From Amylostereum areolatum (lineage: Eukaryota > Basidiomycota > Agaricomycetes > Russulales > Stereaceae), in contig SAXG01000079.1 of the NCBI GenBank assembly GCA_012932865.1, positions 123,255 to 187,254 of the forward strand: DNA of 64,000 nucleotides. Direction: 5' to 3'. Shown here in pieces: positions 46,730-56,930 of this stretch. Position numbers and translations under genes: made by a program. The number at the start of each line of letters is the position of its first letter. The stretch's first letter is position 1. The notes under the pieces are model-generated. The model ran no database searches. It saw only the letters and a list, made by a program, of their open reading frames with translations, and was not told the origin of the DNA.

Positions 46730-47589
46730 GGTCGGGAAGGGGAAGGGGAAGAGGAAGAGGGCGGGCGCAAGAGGACACCCAGGGCCTTCGAAGCTATATA
46801 CTCTGCAGTTACACTCTCAGAAGCGGCGAGGGCGCTGCCGTCACACGAACATGATGGAACGCTGTGATGCCTTCTTCGCCCGGGCGTCTCCCTGTCGCTC
46901 CGAGATGCGAAAATGACATTCAATTCCATTCTGTACTTACTCTATCCATTTCTGGGCAGTCTTGGAGCAAAAGGGAGCAATAGACTCCCCCGAACCACCA
47001 GACCCCATGGCCCTCCGAGGTGCGTGTCGATGGTGTCTTGACGTTTCGGCGGTCTATCTGAGATGTGATCCACCGCGTCGTTCGAAAAACGTGTTGTCAG
47101 AGGAAACCACAGTTGAAGAAAGCAAAGCCTAGGACCGTGGCCGCACAACAGCCATAAGTACGAAAATCCGCCGCGGCATCGGCATGCCCGTCGTCGTATT
47201 CTTAGACGCTGGCGGCCGACACGGCGGTAGGGGCCAGAAAGATTTGGCGGGGGTGGGAGACTCCGTGGGAGCTCACTGGAATCATGACGACTGGCGATGC
47301 TCCTTTGCTCTCCGACAGCATCAGACCTCGTCTTTCTTGGTTGCAGACAGGCTTCTGCAAGAAGCAGGGGGGCAAACCGCACCCCCAAGCCTTGGAGCCT
47401 ATACGATACAGCAATAATATATGGCGATCGGCGCTGCGGCCTGGGAGACGAGGATAGAAACGGGTCAATCTCACGCGGCGAAAGAGCGATGTACCAATCG
47501 CACGTACCCGTCCCTCGTATGGGATGAGCTTCCCCTTATCCAGATAGGACCCCGATGCACCTACCATCGCCCGATCGACGTCGATTCGC
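46730..47589. other. Intergenic region
   Basis: Contains the transcription-factor promoter (minus strand; purine-rich GGGAAGGGGAAGGGGAAGAGG tract on the plus strand at about 46734-46760). No supported gene in the remainder. Confidence 0.4.
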
Positions 47590-48057
47590 TCATTGAAACA
47601 GTTCAAACCTCAGCGTCCCGACACCGCGCTCCGAATCGTAAGCTTGTTCCCACTCCGTGTGCGGGGCAATGTAGTAGGGAACATCGGCGGGCTCCGCGCA
47701 GGGATTGCCGCGTGGGAGGCTGGCGTCTGAGAATAGAAGTTCAGTTATCCAAGATAGGCGTTCGTGATAGGGAGAAGGGCGTTACGCGGGAACCTTGTCC
47801 ATCGCACGATGGGCGCTTGAGCACACGCGGTCGGGCGGGAGACCTGGCACCACGATGCTGGGACGGGAGGAGTCGGTCCGCGTTGTTATCCAAGTCGCGC
47901 TTCCCTCGCGGGCCTCCGAAAGCCAGAACTGATGCAAGAACATTCCCCGCCCGCCGTCCTTCGTACACAACCACCGTTCGCCCTCGCCGGTCCACGTGTA
48001 AACGGTGCGTACCTCAGTGTTCTCTCCGAGAATACTGTGAAAGAATCGCACCGTCAT
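47590..48057 (-). CDS. Possible small gene of unknown function
   Basis: Two coding-looking stretches on the minus strand. The first starts MTVRFFHSILGENTEV (ATG at 48057) and continues RTVYTWTGEGERWLCTKDGG and GMFLHQFWLSEAREGSATWITT. The second (about 47700-47590), after a likely intron ending CTATTCTCAG, reads DASLPRGNPCAEPADVPYYIAPHTEWEQAYDSERGVGTLRFELFQ and stops. The second exon looks strongly protein-like, but I could not find a single splice that joins the two in frame, so an additional intron or a frameshift is needed. No family recognised. Confidence 0.35.
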
Positions 48058-48830
48058 GAACGGGGGAAGAAATGGGAACAGCCGGGGGTTAATACGAGGC
48101 AGATGAGCGCACCGTCTGGAAGACGTTTCAACGCACCCTATGAGCTCATGACCATCGGCATCTTGTTGGTCGCTCCGAGGAAGATGCAGGACCATCTGGG
48201 GATAATGATCTTCTGAAGAAGAGAATAGCACGCGATGGAGATACAGGTTGAATCGGGAGAGCGAGACTGGTCGGGGGATCGATACGGAGACCTATTCTTG
48301 ATAGAGAGCTATACATATTGTCTATCAGTTTCCTCATAGTAGTACTCGTGCATTAAGCGATGTAGGAGACGTACGCATTCACCGCTGGCATTCGACTCGA
48401 GAACGAGCGACGTGGAGACTCGAGAGAGACAGTCACATTGGACAGCCTGAGCCTGGCCACAGTGCCATGAGCAATCACGTGTCAGGTGACTAATAAAAAC
48501 GTGGGGCGTTTTTCAAATTTGTCCACTTTCTTTCCTTCTCTCAGACCACAGCCTCCCCCGGACCTCCCACCACCGCGTTGCGACTCAGCTCTATTCACTT
48601 GTCGTCATATATAAAATCTTACAGAAGCCGTACGTCTCCCTGTCACAGCTCGCCGCCGGGAAGATCGCTGCTAATCAGTAGGGTCCGCCGCCGCAGTGCC
48701 GCGGCAACATACTTGTGAGACACTTTCTTCATCCAATTTCCCGGACAGGGCATACACGATTCGGACGAACGCAATACAAACCAAACTCGCTCTGCCACAC
48801 TTATGGAAAGGTCAGCTCGCCGTCCCTTGG
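48058..48830. other. Upstream region of the 48.8-kb F-box gene
   Basis: Promoter and probable first exon of the F-box gene lie here; the coding frame stays open upstream to about 48696 without an ATG, so an unplaced short first exon is likely. No other gene. Confidence 0.4.
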
Positions 48831-50777
48831 ATGAACGGAACATCCTACAGCTTCGATAATCTATACAGTTCGAGCGTCGACGGCATCGCTGCGTATTGGA
48901 ATGCTGCCGCACGTCCTCGCCTGCACTTATATGACTGCTCCTTATCGCAGAGGCATGTCGTCGAAGCACGCGCGGACAGTCGTCGGGACGTCGACCGCGA
49001 GCTCGCAGCCATCTACGACGTTCTCTGCGCTTTCAAAACGCGCCGCAACGCGTTGGCCTCCATCTCGCGTCTCCCCCCCGAAGTTTTGTCCCGAATCTTC
49101 TCCATACACGCTATCAACCAGCCGCCAGGGTCGGACAACTATGTTTGGGACGATAAAGACGAGGAGGCGGATCCGCCGTCGATGTCCCAGGTGCAGCTTG
49201 GGTGGATCACGGTCACGCACGTCTGCCGACATTGGAGGCAGCTTGCGTTGGACCAGCCGTGCCTGTGGACGGAGATCTGCTTCGCGCTCGGAAATCGCTG
49301 GGTCGAAGAAATGCTCGTCCGCTCGAGGGCGGCGCCCATCGTCTTCGAACGCGACATCCCGCCCGCCCTCTCTCCTCGAAACGCGCAGCATGCAGTACCC
49401 GCGGACGCGGGCACCCGGCCTCCTCCTGACGAGAAAACTATGTTGGCCGGTCACATGTCTCACATCCAACAGCTCAAACTGCGGGCGCCGTATGCCACCA
49501 TGCAGCGTCTCGTCAAGTCATTCACAGGGCCTGCGCCGCTCCTTGAGGGGCTGAGTCTCACGAGCCTTGCCAGCATCGAAGCCTTGACCCTTCCGTTCGC
49601 CCTTTTCGCCACCCACACCCCCCGTCTCCGCCGGGTTCTCCTAAATGGATTCCGATTCCTCTGGTCATCTTCCCTCTTCCACGGGCTCGAACACCTTCAC
49701 GTCACCTCCCCCGTCAATCTGTCCAATCCCGCGTCAGGCGCGCCTCCACAGCCAGGATCGGGTCCGGACGCCGTCGCTCCCGAGACCGCCGACTCTGCGT
49801 CCACCACCCTCTCGCGCTTCCTCGACGTTCTGCGCAACCTGCCGCACCTCCAAAGCCTGGTGCTCAAGAACTGCCTGCCTGACCAGCTCGATCCGCCGGG
49901 GGACGTGCCCGCCGCGCCGCTTCCCCACCTGAGCCTGCTCGGCCTGGAAGGCACCGTGCACGACTGCACGCGCCTTCTGCGCCACCTCGTTCTTCCCCCC
50001 TCCACCGCGCTCGACCTGCACTGTAGCACGCGTCTCCCGACCGACGTCGAGTTTCACCACCTCCTGGATTGGGTGGCCTCGCACCTTCGCCTCGGCGCGG
50101 GGCCGGAGCCTGCGAACGCCGAAGGGGTTCAAACCCTCGTCCTGTCCTCGACGTCCCTCCCTCCGACGCTGCACGCCACAGGCTGGAACGCGTGCCTCGT
50201 CACGGAGAACCTGGCGTCGTACGCGCTCGAGGCGACGCCCGCCATCGAACTCGCGCTGGCGTGGCCCGCGGCCGTCCCCATCCCCCAGGACCTGAGCGTG
50301 GTGCAGCGGATCGTGCGCGCGCTGCCGCTGCACAAGCTGCGCGCGCTGGCGGTGACGATGGGCCATCGCGTGTGGTCGGAGGACGAAGGCGCGGAGATCG
50401 TGAGGGGCTGTCCGAGCGTCGAGCACCTGCTCGGAAAGGGCTCGGCGGGCCTCGCGCTGTCGCGCGCGATCGCGTCCGCGGAGCCCCCGTTTCCCCTCCT
50501 CAACCTCGTCTCGTTCACGCTCGTCGCTGTGGACCTGATGGCGGCGTATGACCGCGACCTGCCGTATCAGTACGACGCCGGCGGCGCCCTCGCGGAGGTC
50601 CTGAAGAAGCGCCGTGCGGCGGGCGTGGGGCTCAAGCTTCTGAAGATCGCCGAGTGCGCTGTGTCGCCGTTGCAGATCGGGTGGCTCAAGGCGGTGGCGC
50701 AGATGGTGCAGTGGGACGAATGGGGGCGGGCCGCGTACTCGCGCATGGACGCGGGACTGTGGCTGTTTGGGTTCTGA
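48831..50777 (+). CDS. F-box/LRR-type protein
   Basis: A large uninterrupted frame. The first in-frame ATG (48831, MNGTSYSFDNL) gives 648 residues; a spliced upstream exon may supply the real start. Helical lead-in (RRDVDRELAAIYDVLCAFKTRRNALASIS), F-box core RLPPEVLSRIFSIHAINQPP...LGWITVTHVCRHWRQLALDQPCLWTEICF, then LRR-like lines (LRRVLLNGFRFLW, LPHLQSLVLKNCLPDQLDPP, LPHLSLLGLEGTVHDCTRLL) and C-terminal repeats ending GLWLFGF. GC content is higher than in the A-E group and the frame is clean, suggesting an older, maintained gene. Presumed SCF adaptor. Confidence 0.8.
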   Translation: MNGTSYSFDNLYSSSVDGIAAYWNAAARPRLHLYDCSLSQRHVVEARADSRRDVDRELAAIYDVLCAFKTRRNALASISRLPPEVLSRIFSIHAINQPPGSDNYVWDDKDEEADPPSMSQVQLGWITVTHVCRHWRQLALDQPCLWTEICFALGNRWVEEMLVRSRAAPIVFERDIPPALSPRNAQHAVPADAGTRPPPDEKTMLAGHMSHIQQLKLRAPYATMQRLVKSFTGPAPLLEGLSLTSLASIEALTLPFALFATHTPRLRRVLLNGFRFLWSSSLFHGLEHLHVTSPVNLSNPASGAPPQPGSGPDAVAPETADSASTTLSRFLDVLRNLPHLQSLVLKNCLPDQLDPPGDVPAAPLPHLSLLGLEGTVHDCTRLLRHLVLPPSTALDLHCSTRLPTDVEFHHLLDWVASHLRLGAGPEPANAEGVQTLVLSSTSLPPTLHATGWNACLVTENLASYALEATPAIELALAWPAAVPIPQDLSVVQRIVRALPLHKLRALAVTMGHRVWSEDEGAEIVRGCPSVEHLLGKGSAGLALSRAIASAEPPFPLLNLVSFTLVAVDLMAAYDRDLPYQYDAGGALAEVLKKRRAAGVGLKLLKIAECAVSPLQIGWLKAVAQMVQWDEWGRAAYSRMDAGLWLFGF

Positions 50778-51041
50778 ATGGTATGCGCGAGCATATATAC
50801 ATACCTTCGCTCCTGTGAGATATGCGTGGTCTCGTGTATGACTGGGTCTCCTTCAGCAGATTGCAGCGGGAGATAACTGGCGCGCCGAGGCTGAAACAGG
50901 ACGCGGTATCCGTACTCAGGCCTCAGAAACCTAGTTCAAGTTATTCCGAAACTCTGTAAATTGTAAGTAGCATCGCGAATGTCCGATGTACAGACTCGGA
51001 CTCGGACTCAGTACTAACTGTACTACTCACTGGCATGCTCA

Positions 51042-51639
51042 GTGCTTACTAGTGTTCAACAAATACAAGTAAATATCTCGAGAGACCGTATTATAATTGA
51101 TACGAAAAACTACGAATATGGAGAGGAGGATATTTATTCATGTCCATATTTAATCGTATTTACTTTGTATTTACTCCCATTTTTTCTGTCTCCGAGTCAC
51201 TCAAAATCTGATATATTTCTGGACGTGCAATTGATGAAATGACAGGATGGGACTAGATAGCACCACTTCTGATATGTTACATGTATACAAGGTCTCACTA
51301 CGGCTTCCCCAAGCTCATCGACATGCTTCGGAAAATGCCAAGATGACTTGGAGGTGTCATCTAGAGCGTAAACACAAGAAAGTTGATGTCAATATGATGT
51401 CTGCTGACTCTATTGGGGATAATGAACCTCAGAGAACATACATATGGCCAAGGATTCACTTCTTGTAAGCTGTGATCTGGCTGCAATGACCTATGAGTAA
51501 ATATATTATATTATGCAGCCCATATCTAATCATATCCAGTAATTATGATTATGGCTGATCACATATTTAACGGTAATTTTGCGTATTATTATGATTATAT
51601 TTAAGTATACTTTATAGTTTGTTGAACACTAGTGCTTAC
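51042..51639. mobile_element. Non-autonomous hAT-type DNA transposon (MITE-like)
   Basis: A 582-bp AT-rich element (51050-51631) bounded by perfect 14-bp terminal inverted repeats TAGTGTTCAACAAA and flanked on both sides by the same 8 bp, GTGCTTAC (51042-51049 and 51632-51639). An 8-bp target-site duplication with TIRs beginning YAGNG is the hAT superfamily signature. No transposase is encoded; the longest internal frame is about 73 codons with no domain. The element inserted about 45 bp downstream of the tRNA-Ala 3' end. Confidence 0.9.
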
Positions 51640-51674
51640 TACTACGTATTTACAAATTACAGCTTGATACAAGG

Positions 51675-51681
51675 AAAAAAA
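51675..51681 (-). terminator. Pol III terminator of tRNA-Ala
   Basis: A run of seven T on the minus strand starts a few bases beyond the discriminator base of the tRNA, the expected RNA polymerase III stop signal. Confidence 0.75.
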
Positions 51682-51685
51682 GCTT

Positions 51686-51791
51686 TGGACACATCCGGAA
51701 TTGAACCGGACACCTCTCGCAGAAACATTCAGATGCCCACTCACATGTGCAATGCGAAGCGAGCGTGATAAACCAACTACACCATGTGCCC
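51686..51791 (-). tRNA. tRNA-Ala (anticodon CGC) with a 31-nt intron
   Basis: The minus strand folds as a tRNA: acceptor GGGCACA/TGTGTCC, D-arm, anticodon stem CTCGC/GCGAG, T-arm TCCGG-TTCAATT-CCGGA. The anticodon CGC lies at 51756-51754. A 31-nt intron (51752-51722) sits after nucleotide 37, the normal eukaryotic position. The third acceptor pair is G3:U70, the alanine identity element, and the discriminator base is A, which agree with alanine. A T-run just downstream (opposite 51675-51681) serves as the Pol III terminator. Confidence 0.93.
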
Positions 51792-52068
51792 GTAGAGAAT
51801 AGGGGAACCAACACACACTACAGCCGCGGTTGGCCAAATAAACGTAAGGTCTGAGTTTGAACGCGTCGACGTCACGAGCGGGGACGTTGACATACACGTG
51901 ACTCTGTGCCATCAGCGGGCCAGCCGCCCAACAAAAAACCGACTCATCGCTTCTGTCGCACAAAAGCTGCACATCTCATTCCCAGCCCATCGTCCGCCCG
52001 ATCAACCGCATTTCCCCCCCGCCAACTCGACGTAACTGCGACGAAACTACCTCGATACACCTCCCATC
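51792..52068. promoter_or_regulatory. Promoter between tRNA-Ala and the deaminase gene
   Basis: A 277-bp divergent spacer. A CT-rich leader (CCGCATTTCCCCCCCGCC near 52005-52023) precedes the deaminase ATG. Nothing else recognised. Confidence 0.4.
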
Positions 52069-53057
52069 ATGAACAAGACGCAGTTTTACCTCTCCCAGTG
52101 CGCCGACGCCGCCGCCAAAAGCCCAATGTGCTTCACCCTCGGCGCCGTGCTCGTCAAGGGCGGCAAGGTCATCTCGAGCGGGTACAACCACCACCGTCCC
52201 AACTACGACGGCGCAGACGTGCGCACGCGCGGACATCGCAAGCCCGTATCGATGCACGCCGAGATGCACGCCATCTTCGCCGTGACCGGCATGTCGCCCT
52301 CCTTCCGCACCCAACAGGGCTCGCGCTCTGCCGCCGCCGCCTCTGTCGCTGCCGCCCCATCCACCTCGTCGAGCACGGCGTCCGAACCGCCCGACTCGCA
52401 GCGCCAAACAAAAGGTTCTGCAAAAACAAGGGCGTTTAAAGGGGCGGCGCCCCCCGCTACATGCGAGGGGCACCCCTGGAAGCGTCTTTCAGGCGCCCTC
52501 GTCGAGATCTAATGGGAGGTCGGCGGGGGAAACGTAGGGGAAGGGACGCGGGTATGGAGGAGGAGGACGGATCTTCCAGCGATGGCGGTGGGACGGAGAG
52601 CATTCGAAGCGGCGGGAGCGGGAGTGGCGGGGAGGGGACGGCAGGAAAGGGTGGGGCGCGCCACCACAAGCGGGGGTGCTCGCGATCATCATTTGACAGA
52701 GGTTGCTGCATGGCACCTCCTCCCCCCCGGGCAGACACCAAGGCTTGGGACGCGCGGCGGCGGGACCCGAGGGTGAACGGCGCAGACATCTACGTCGCCC
52801 GGGTCACCAAGGTCGGCATGGGCTCGGCCAAGCCGTGCTGGCGATGTTTGGAGTGGTGTCGCTGGGCGGGCGTGAAGCGTATCTTCCATTGGAACGGGGA
52901 GGAAGACCGCTTTGACGTCGTCAAGGTCAACAGCGCGGACCCGAGGCAGTACGAGACGCACGCCGATATCCGGCTCTTCTCTGGATTGGTGCGTGGTTTT
53001 TTCCTAGCCCTTCGGCTCGTGTTTCGTGTTTGGCTGACGAATTGCTAGGGTTGGTAG
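52069..53057 (+). CDS. Cytidine/deoxycytidylate deaminase-like zinc protein (full-length copy)
   Basis: Exons 52069-52414, 52468-52988 and 53049-53057 (introns 53 and 60 nt) splice to an exact 291-residue frame ending SGLGW. Exon 1 carries FYLSQCADAAAKSPMCFTLGAVLVKGGKVISSGYNHH and the catalytic motif PVSMHAEMHAIF (HAE). A low-complexity Ser/Gly/Arg linker follows. Exon 2 carries NGADIYVARVTKVGMGSAKPCWRCLEWCRWAGVKRIFHW with the zinc ligands PCxxC. HAE plus PCxxC defines the zinc-dependent deaminase superfamily. Position of the motifs across a long linker is typical of a fungal group of dCMP/cytidine deaminase-like proteins; the substrate (free nucleotide, base or RNA) cannot be told. It is convergent with F-box pseudogene B. 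Its 3' half is duplicated at 20994-21602. Confidence 0.85.
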
Positions 53058-53429
53058 TTATTTTGAGGAGGTACTCTTTGTCCGCGTTAAAGAGTCTGCG
53101 TCTCGACTCGGTTTCTTCCACGTTCGGATGTCTACCTTCGCTGCTCGCCCAACTTTCGTTTCCGCAATGCGCTTGTTCTGTTTGTGCGCACTGATATAAT
53201 GCGAACGGTGATGTTACACATGTACACGACGGAGTTGACGCCAAAAGGCCGGCTGTATATCCGTATTGATACTGAGCCACCGCATTTTCAGTCATCGTGT
53301 ACCGAAGTTTGCTATTGGGGAGCGGCGACAGGATGTCGACGTAGTGGTCGATAAAGGGTCTATTCGTAGCCGTATAAGTGTAGTCCAGTCGTGCTCCCAC
53401 ACCGCGATCCTACTCCTCTGTGTCCGTGC
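53058..53429. other. Spacer of the duplicated module (right copy)
   Basis: Inverted counterpart of 20613-20993, between the deaminase stop and the 3' end of F-box B. No gene. Confidence 0.75.
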
Positions 53430-55323
53430 GATCATCGTCCCACATATCACTAAGATCCTCGGAATCTGCGAGAGCAGCGATAGTCTTCGTCTTCCTCTGG
53501 GAGACCCCCTGGAAGGTGGTGGATTTTCACGACCTTGTACAATCTCTCCTGCATATGAGGCGACAGCGTGCATTCGATGGGGATGACCATGACCAACTGG
53601 GATCCGCGCCCTCCGACTCCCGTTTGTTCAGCCCGGAGATCACGCCGGCCCAGAAGGTGTCCTGCGCGGGCTCGCCCAGCGCGATCCACGAAAGCGTCAG
53701 TACGCACAGCGCAGGGGACAGCAACTCGTTCGGCGCGTTGGGAGCGGTGGATGTGGTTTCGGCGATCGCCTGCACCAGGGTCTAGCCGGCGAAACCGCTG
53801 CCGTGCACACGACTTGCCATCTTCGACTGAGAAAAGTACGTCGTCCAGTGGTCAGGACGCCACGCGGGATTCCGTGCGCGAACGGCCTCCAACGAGTTCA
53901 GATATGGCGCAAAGACGTCGCAAACCTTCTCGAGGGTCGGAAGATCCGGCGTGTTGGGCGACGCCGGCCAGGAGAAACAGAGTTTGAACTTGGGTTCGAA
54001 GTCAAACGGTATTACGTCCCTTATCATCATCACTATCTCGAGCGAGGCCTCGTCGTGCGCGAGTGCAAACGTTTTCAACGCAAGACCATTGTTGTTGGCG
54101 CGGAGGAGGTAGGCGGAAACGGTTGGGAGAACCGTGCAGCATTCGGCGGGAGTCTGGTTGGTTGTGGAGCAGGAGAGGATGAGAGACGTGCCAGAGGGCG
54201 TGTCTAACATTTTGAACATCGCCTTGCATTCTGAGACAGTCCCGGACATTTCGAGATCGGTGAGGAGAGGAAAACTGATGACGGCGCTCGTGGGGTGCGA
54301 TTTGAGGTCCGGGGGGAAACAGTTCAGGAGGTTGAGCGACTGAAGGGCGGGCATGGCTTGTAAAGAACGGATGAGGTCGGAGGCAGAGCCGAGGAGTGAG
54401 GCGGGCGAGGCCGTCTGTTCGAGCGATATCTTCAAGTCCGTGAGATTCCGCAGGAAGGGGGACGTCCACGGCAGAAAGCACCCCTCCAGCCACACCGAGC
54501 GAAGCCTGGGGGCGTTCTCGGAGAGGAAGCTCGAGTCGAGTATCACCGGAGGGCCGTCTCTGTCCTCGTCTTCCTCGTCGTCTGCTCTCCAGTCCCGGTG
54601 GGCTCTCATGCTAATTCTAAGCACCTCCATAACTGGCGCTGGGGGGAAACAGGACGCGACGACTGGGGAAATATTGCAAAGACATCCAATCACGGACAGT
54701 TGTCGGATGTGATGCATGTGCTCGGGGACGAGTGCTGCCATCTCGTCCATGTTCGGCATGCGGAGTGGGTCCTCGCGATCGCATGGACGGTACTTGAGCA
54801 TGCTCAAATCGACGGGAGCCCTGCGGGACCGCGCGAGCATCTCGCGCCCCCATTCCAGCCCCGGACCGAAATTGACCGTCGTCCACAGGCTGGCCTGCGA
54901 GAGCGCAGAGCAACGCCAGACCCGGCAGACGTGCGTAAGAGGAACGACCCAACATATTTCGCTCTTGGAGAGCTTTCGGGTGTTGCCGACATAGAATGTG
55001 GAGTAGTTGAAGGAGTCGTCGACGTAGATACGGAAAATGTATGCGAGGACGTCGTGGGGAAGGCGATGGACGGGCGTGCACATGTTCCAGCGATGCCCTA
55101 TGCGACGGCTTCCTTGTTGCAGAAACATTAGTTCGTTCTTGAGGGACGCCTGATTGAAGGGAGGCTCCGTGAAGCGCGAGACGTTGTCTACGAAGGTGTC
55201 GATGTAGGCGAGGCGTTCCGTCAGGACCGTGCACCCTTATTCGTACGAGTCGTATCCACCAATGTTCCTGCAGGAAGACAGTCAGTTTGAGAGTGCAGAA
55301 CCCACGGATCGCACCAAGCACAT
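53430..55323 (-). pseudogene. F-box pseudogene, copy B
   Basis: Partner of copy A. It keeps the leader intron, F-box (HRLPHDVLAYIFRIYVDDS...VVPLTHVCRVWRCSALSQASLWTTVNF) and LRR-like lines (FLRNLTDLKISL, FPLLTDLEMSGTVSECKAMFKML) in a long frame of about 448 codons, but has three breaks relative to A and C: TAA at 55237-55239 in place of CAA (in YDSYEQG), TAG at 53782-53784 in place of CAG (GSGFAGQ), and a 2-bp insertion at about 53596, which shifts the C-terminal frame. If translation began at the internal Met (MFLQQGS, 55128) a C-terminally truncated F-box protein could still be made. Confidence 0.85.
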
Positions 55324-55654
55324 TTTGATCGGAATCTCACCGCAGTTGGACGAGGACGGGAAGGTTGTGAGAGAGGGTGGACGCGATAGTGCTCTGAATT
55401 GTGGCCGCCTTTACATAACTCTGGCAGAAGGGCCTTGATAACGGGCGGACATTTCCAACCGCTTGCGCTGTTTGTCCTGCTTTCAGGAGGCATTATTTCC
55501 GTCAAGCGATCCCTTTTGCCACCAGGAGTTCGGAGGAAAGGAAAGATTACATTGGATCCTCTGGACAGCTCTCACAGAACAATGCGGTGGTAATATATAT
55601 TCCCACGGGCCCGGGTGGCCGCCGCCCGAAGACGCGCGCTCTTACCTGCTCTTC
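55324..55654. promoter_or_regulatory. Conserved F-box leader block of copy B
   Basis: Carries, on the minus strand, the same promoter/5'UTR block as A, C and D, but with a short deletion between two TTCTGC direct repeats (joining CCCTTCTGC to CAGAG), a microhomology deletion compared with copy A. Homology to A fades at about 55590. Confidence 0.65.
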
Positions 55655-56672
55655 CTTGCTCCACACTTTCCACCTCTCTGTCTGGTGCGCCATCGCGGAA
55701 CCTGCAGTGTACGAGTCCATACGTCGTATTATTCCTCGTTTGTAGCTAATCCACTCTGACCAGTGGCGAGCTCGGCTTGGCTGACAAGATCACGAAGAAG
55801 TCGATCGATGTCGTCAACGCGGAGAACTTGTCTCCGGACTGCTTCAAGATCGTGCGTCGTCCTATACTGCGTTCACCAGTGCTAGGCTGACTGCCAGGAC
55901 AGAACTCCAGCACTACGGTGCCAGCGCTGTCCGCCGAGGGTACGGTATACACCGACACGACCGATGTGGTCGACTACCTCGTGAAGATCGCGCCCGTCAA
56001 AGTTGCCCCCCGTACGGAATTCACCAAGGTCGCCCATGACGACGCACACGAACCCAACTTCCTGTTCGTTGGTGTGGTGCGTTTGTAACTTGACCTGCCA
56101 TCGCTTGACAAGATGCTGAGATGTCGACATCGTTCAGCGTAATGAAGCGGACGCCACCGCAAAGGCCGCGGGTTTCCCCAAGATCCTCATCGAGACTCGT
56201 ACGCATCCGTCATCGTCTCCTTTCTCTCACACACTCTCTTATCCTGCGACCCGGCGCCACAAACGCCAAGACGTTCCTCCCCCTCCCCGAGGCCGCGCCC
56301 TTCAAGGAGACCCTCGAGAAGCGCATCCAATGCATGGAGGGCCTTCTCTCCGTCTACAACGGCACAGCGCCCGCCGAGGTCAAGGCGCACATCTTCGCCG
56401 CCTCGCAAGCCAAATTCGACGCGACTCGTAAGTTTCTCTACGAGACGCTCCCCGCCGCTCTCGGCGCGGGTCCCTTCCTTGCGGGTGCGACTCCCGGCGA
56501 GGACGATTTCCACGTCGCGTGCTTGCTGTTCCACGTTGGTGGCTGTGCGGGCGCAGCCCGCGTTCGAGAAGTGGTTCGGCGCGCCGGTCGACCCCAAGGT
56601 CGTCGAGCTGTGGGACGCGTGGACGTCGTGCGAGAGCTGGAAGGCTGTGTACCCCGATGGCGCACTTCACTG
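55655..56672 (+). pseudogene. Broken GST-like gene copy
   Basis: Inverted copy of the GST gene at 25487-26595. The first coding exon region is degraded (HTFHLSVWCAIAEPAV remains, without a proper start or acceptor). The exons SGELGLADKITKKSIDVVNAENLSPD, TVPALSAEGTVYTDTTDVVDYLVKIAP and AKTFLPLPEAAPFKETLEKRIQCMEGLLSVYNGTAPAEVKAHIF are well kept. Near 56548 a 20-bp deletion removes codons for KASDGLA and shifts the frame before the conserved C-terminal EKWFGAPVDPKVVELWDAW. It is therefore not able to make the full protein. Confidence 0.8.
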
Positions 56673-56930
56673 AACAAGCATTGAAACAGTGTATTTGCTG
56701 GGTTTGCTGGGTTGTAAATAGACAAGCCGTGTATTCGTATTTGTACCGGGATGACAATAGATCGTTGTAGATGTCCGAAGCCAGTCGCGTAGTACTTATC
56801 ACTTTATATGACCTTCAAATTGCCTTCTGCGCTGGCATGTCTGCCCGGAGTACCATCTCGAATGTCTACCTGCGCTATTCGCCCAACCTTCGTCCCCAGC
56901 ATGCATTTCGTCTCGGTAGCCGCCGGAGTC
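56673..56930. other. Convergent spacer of the F-box D / GST copy pair
   Basis: Inverted counterpart of the spacer at 25340-25486 (shared GTACGAATACACAGC / ATCTACAACAATCTATTGTCAT-type text), somewhat extended. No gene. Confidence 0.6.
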
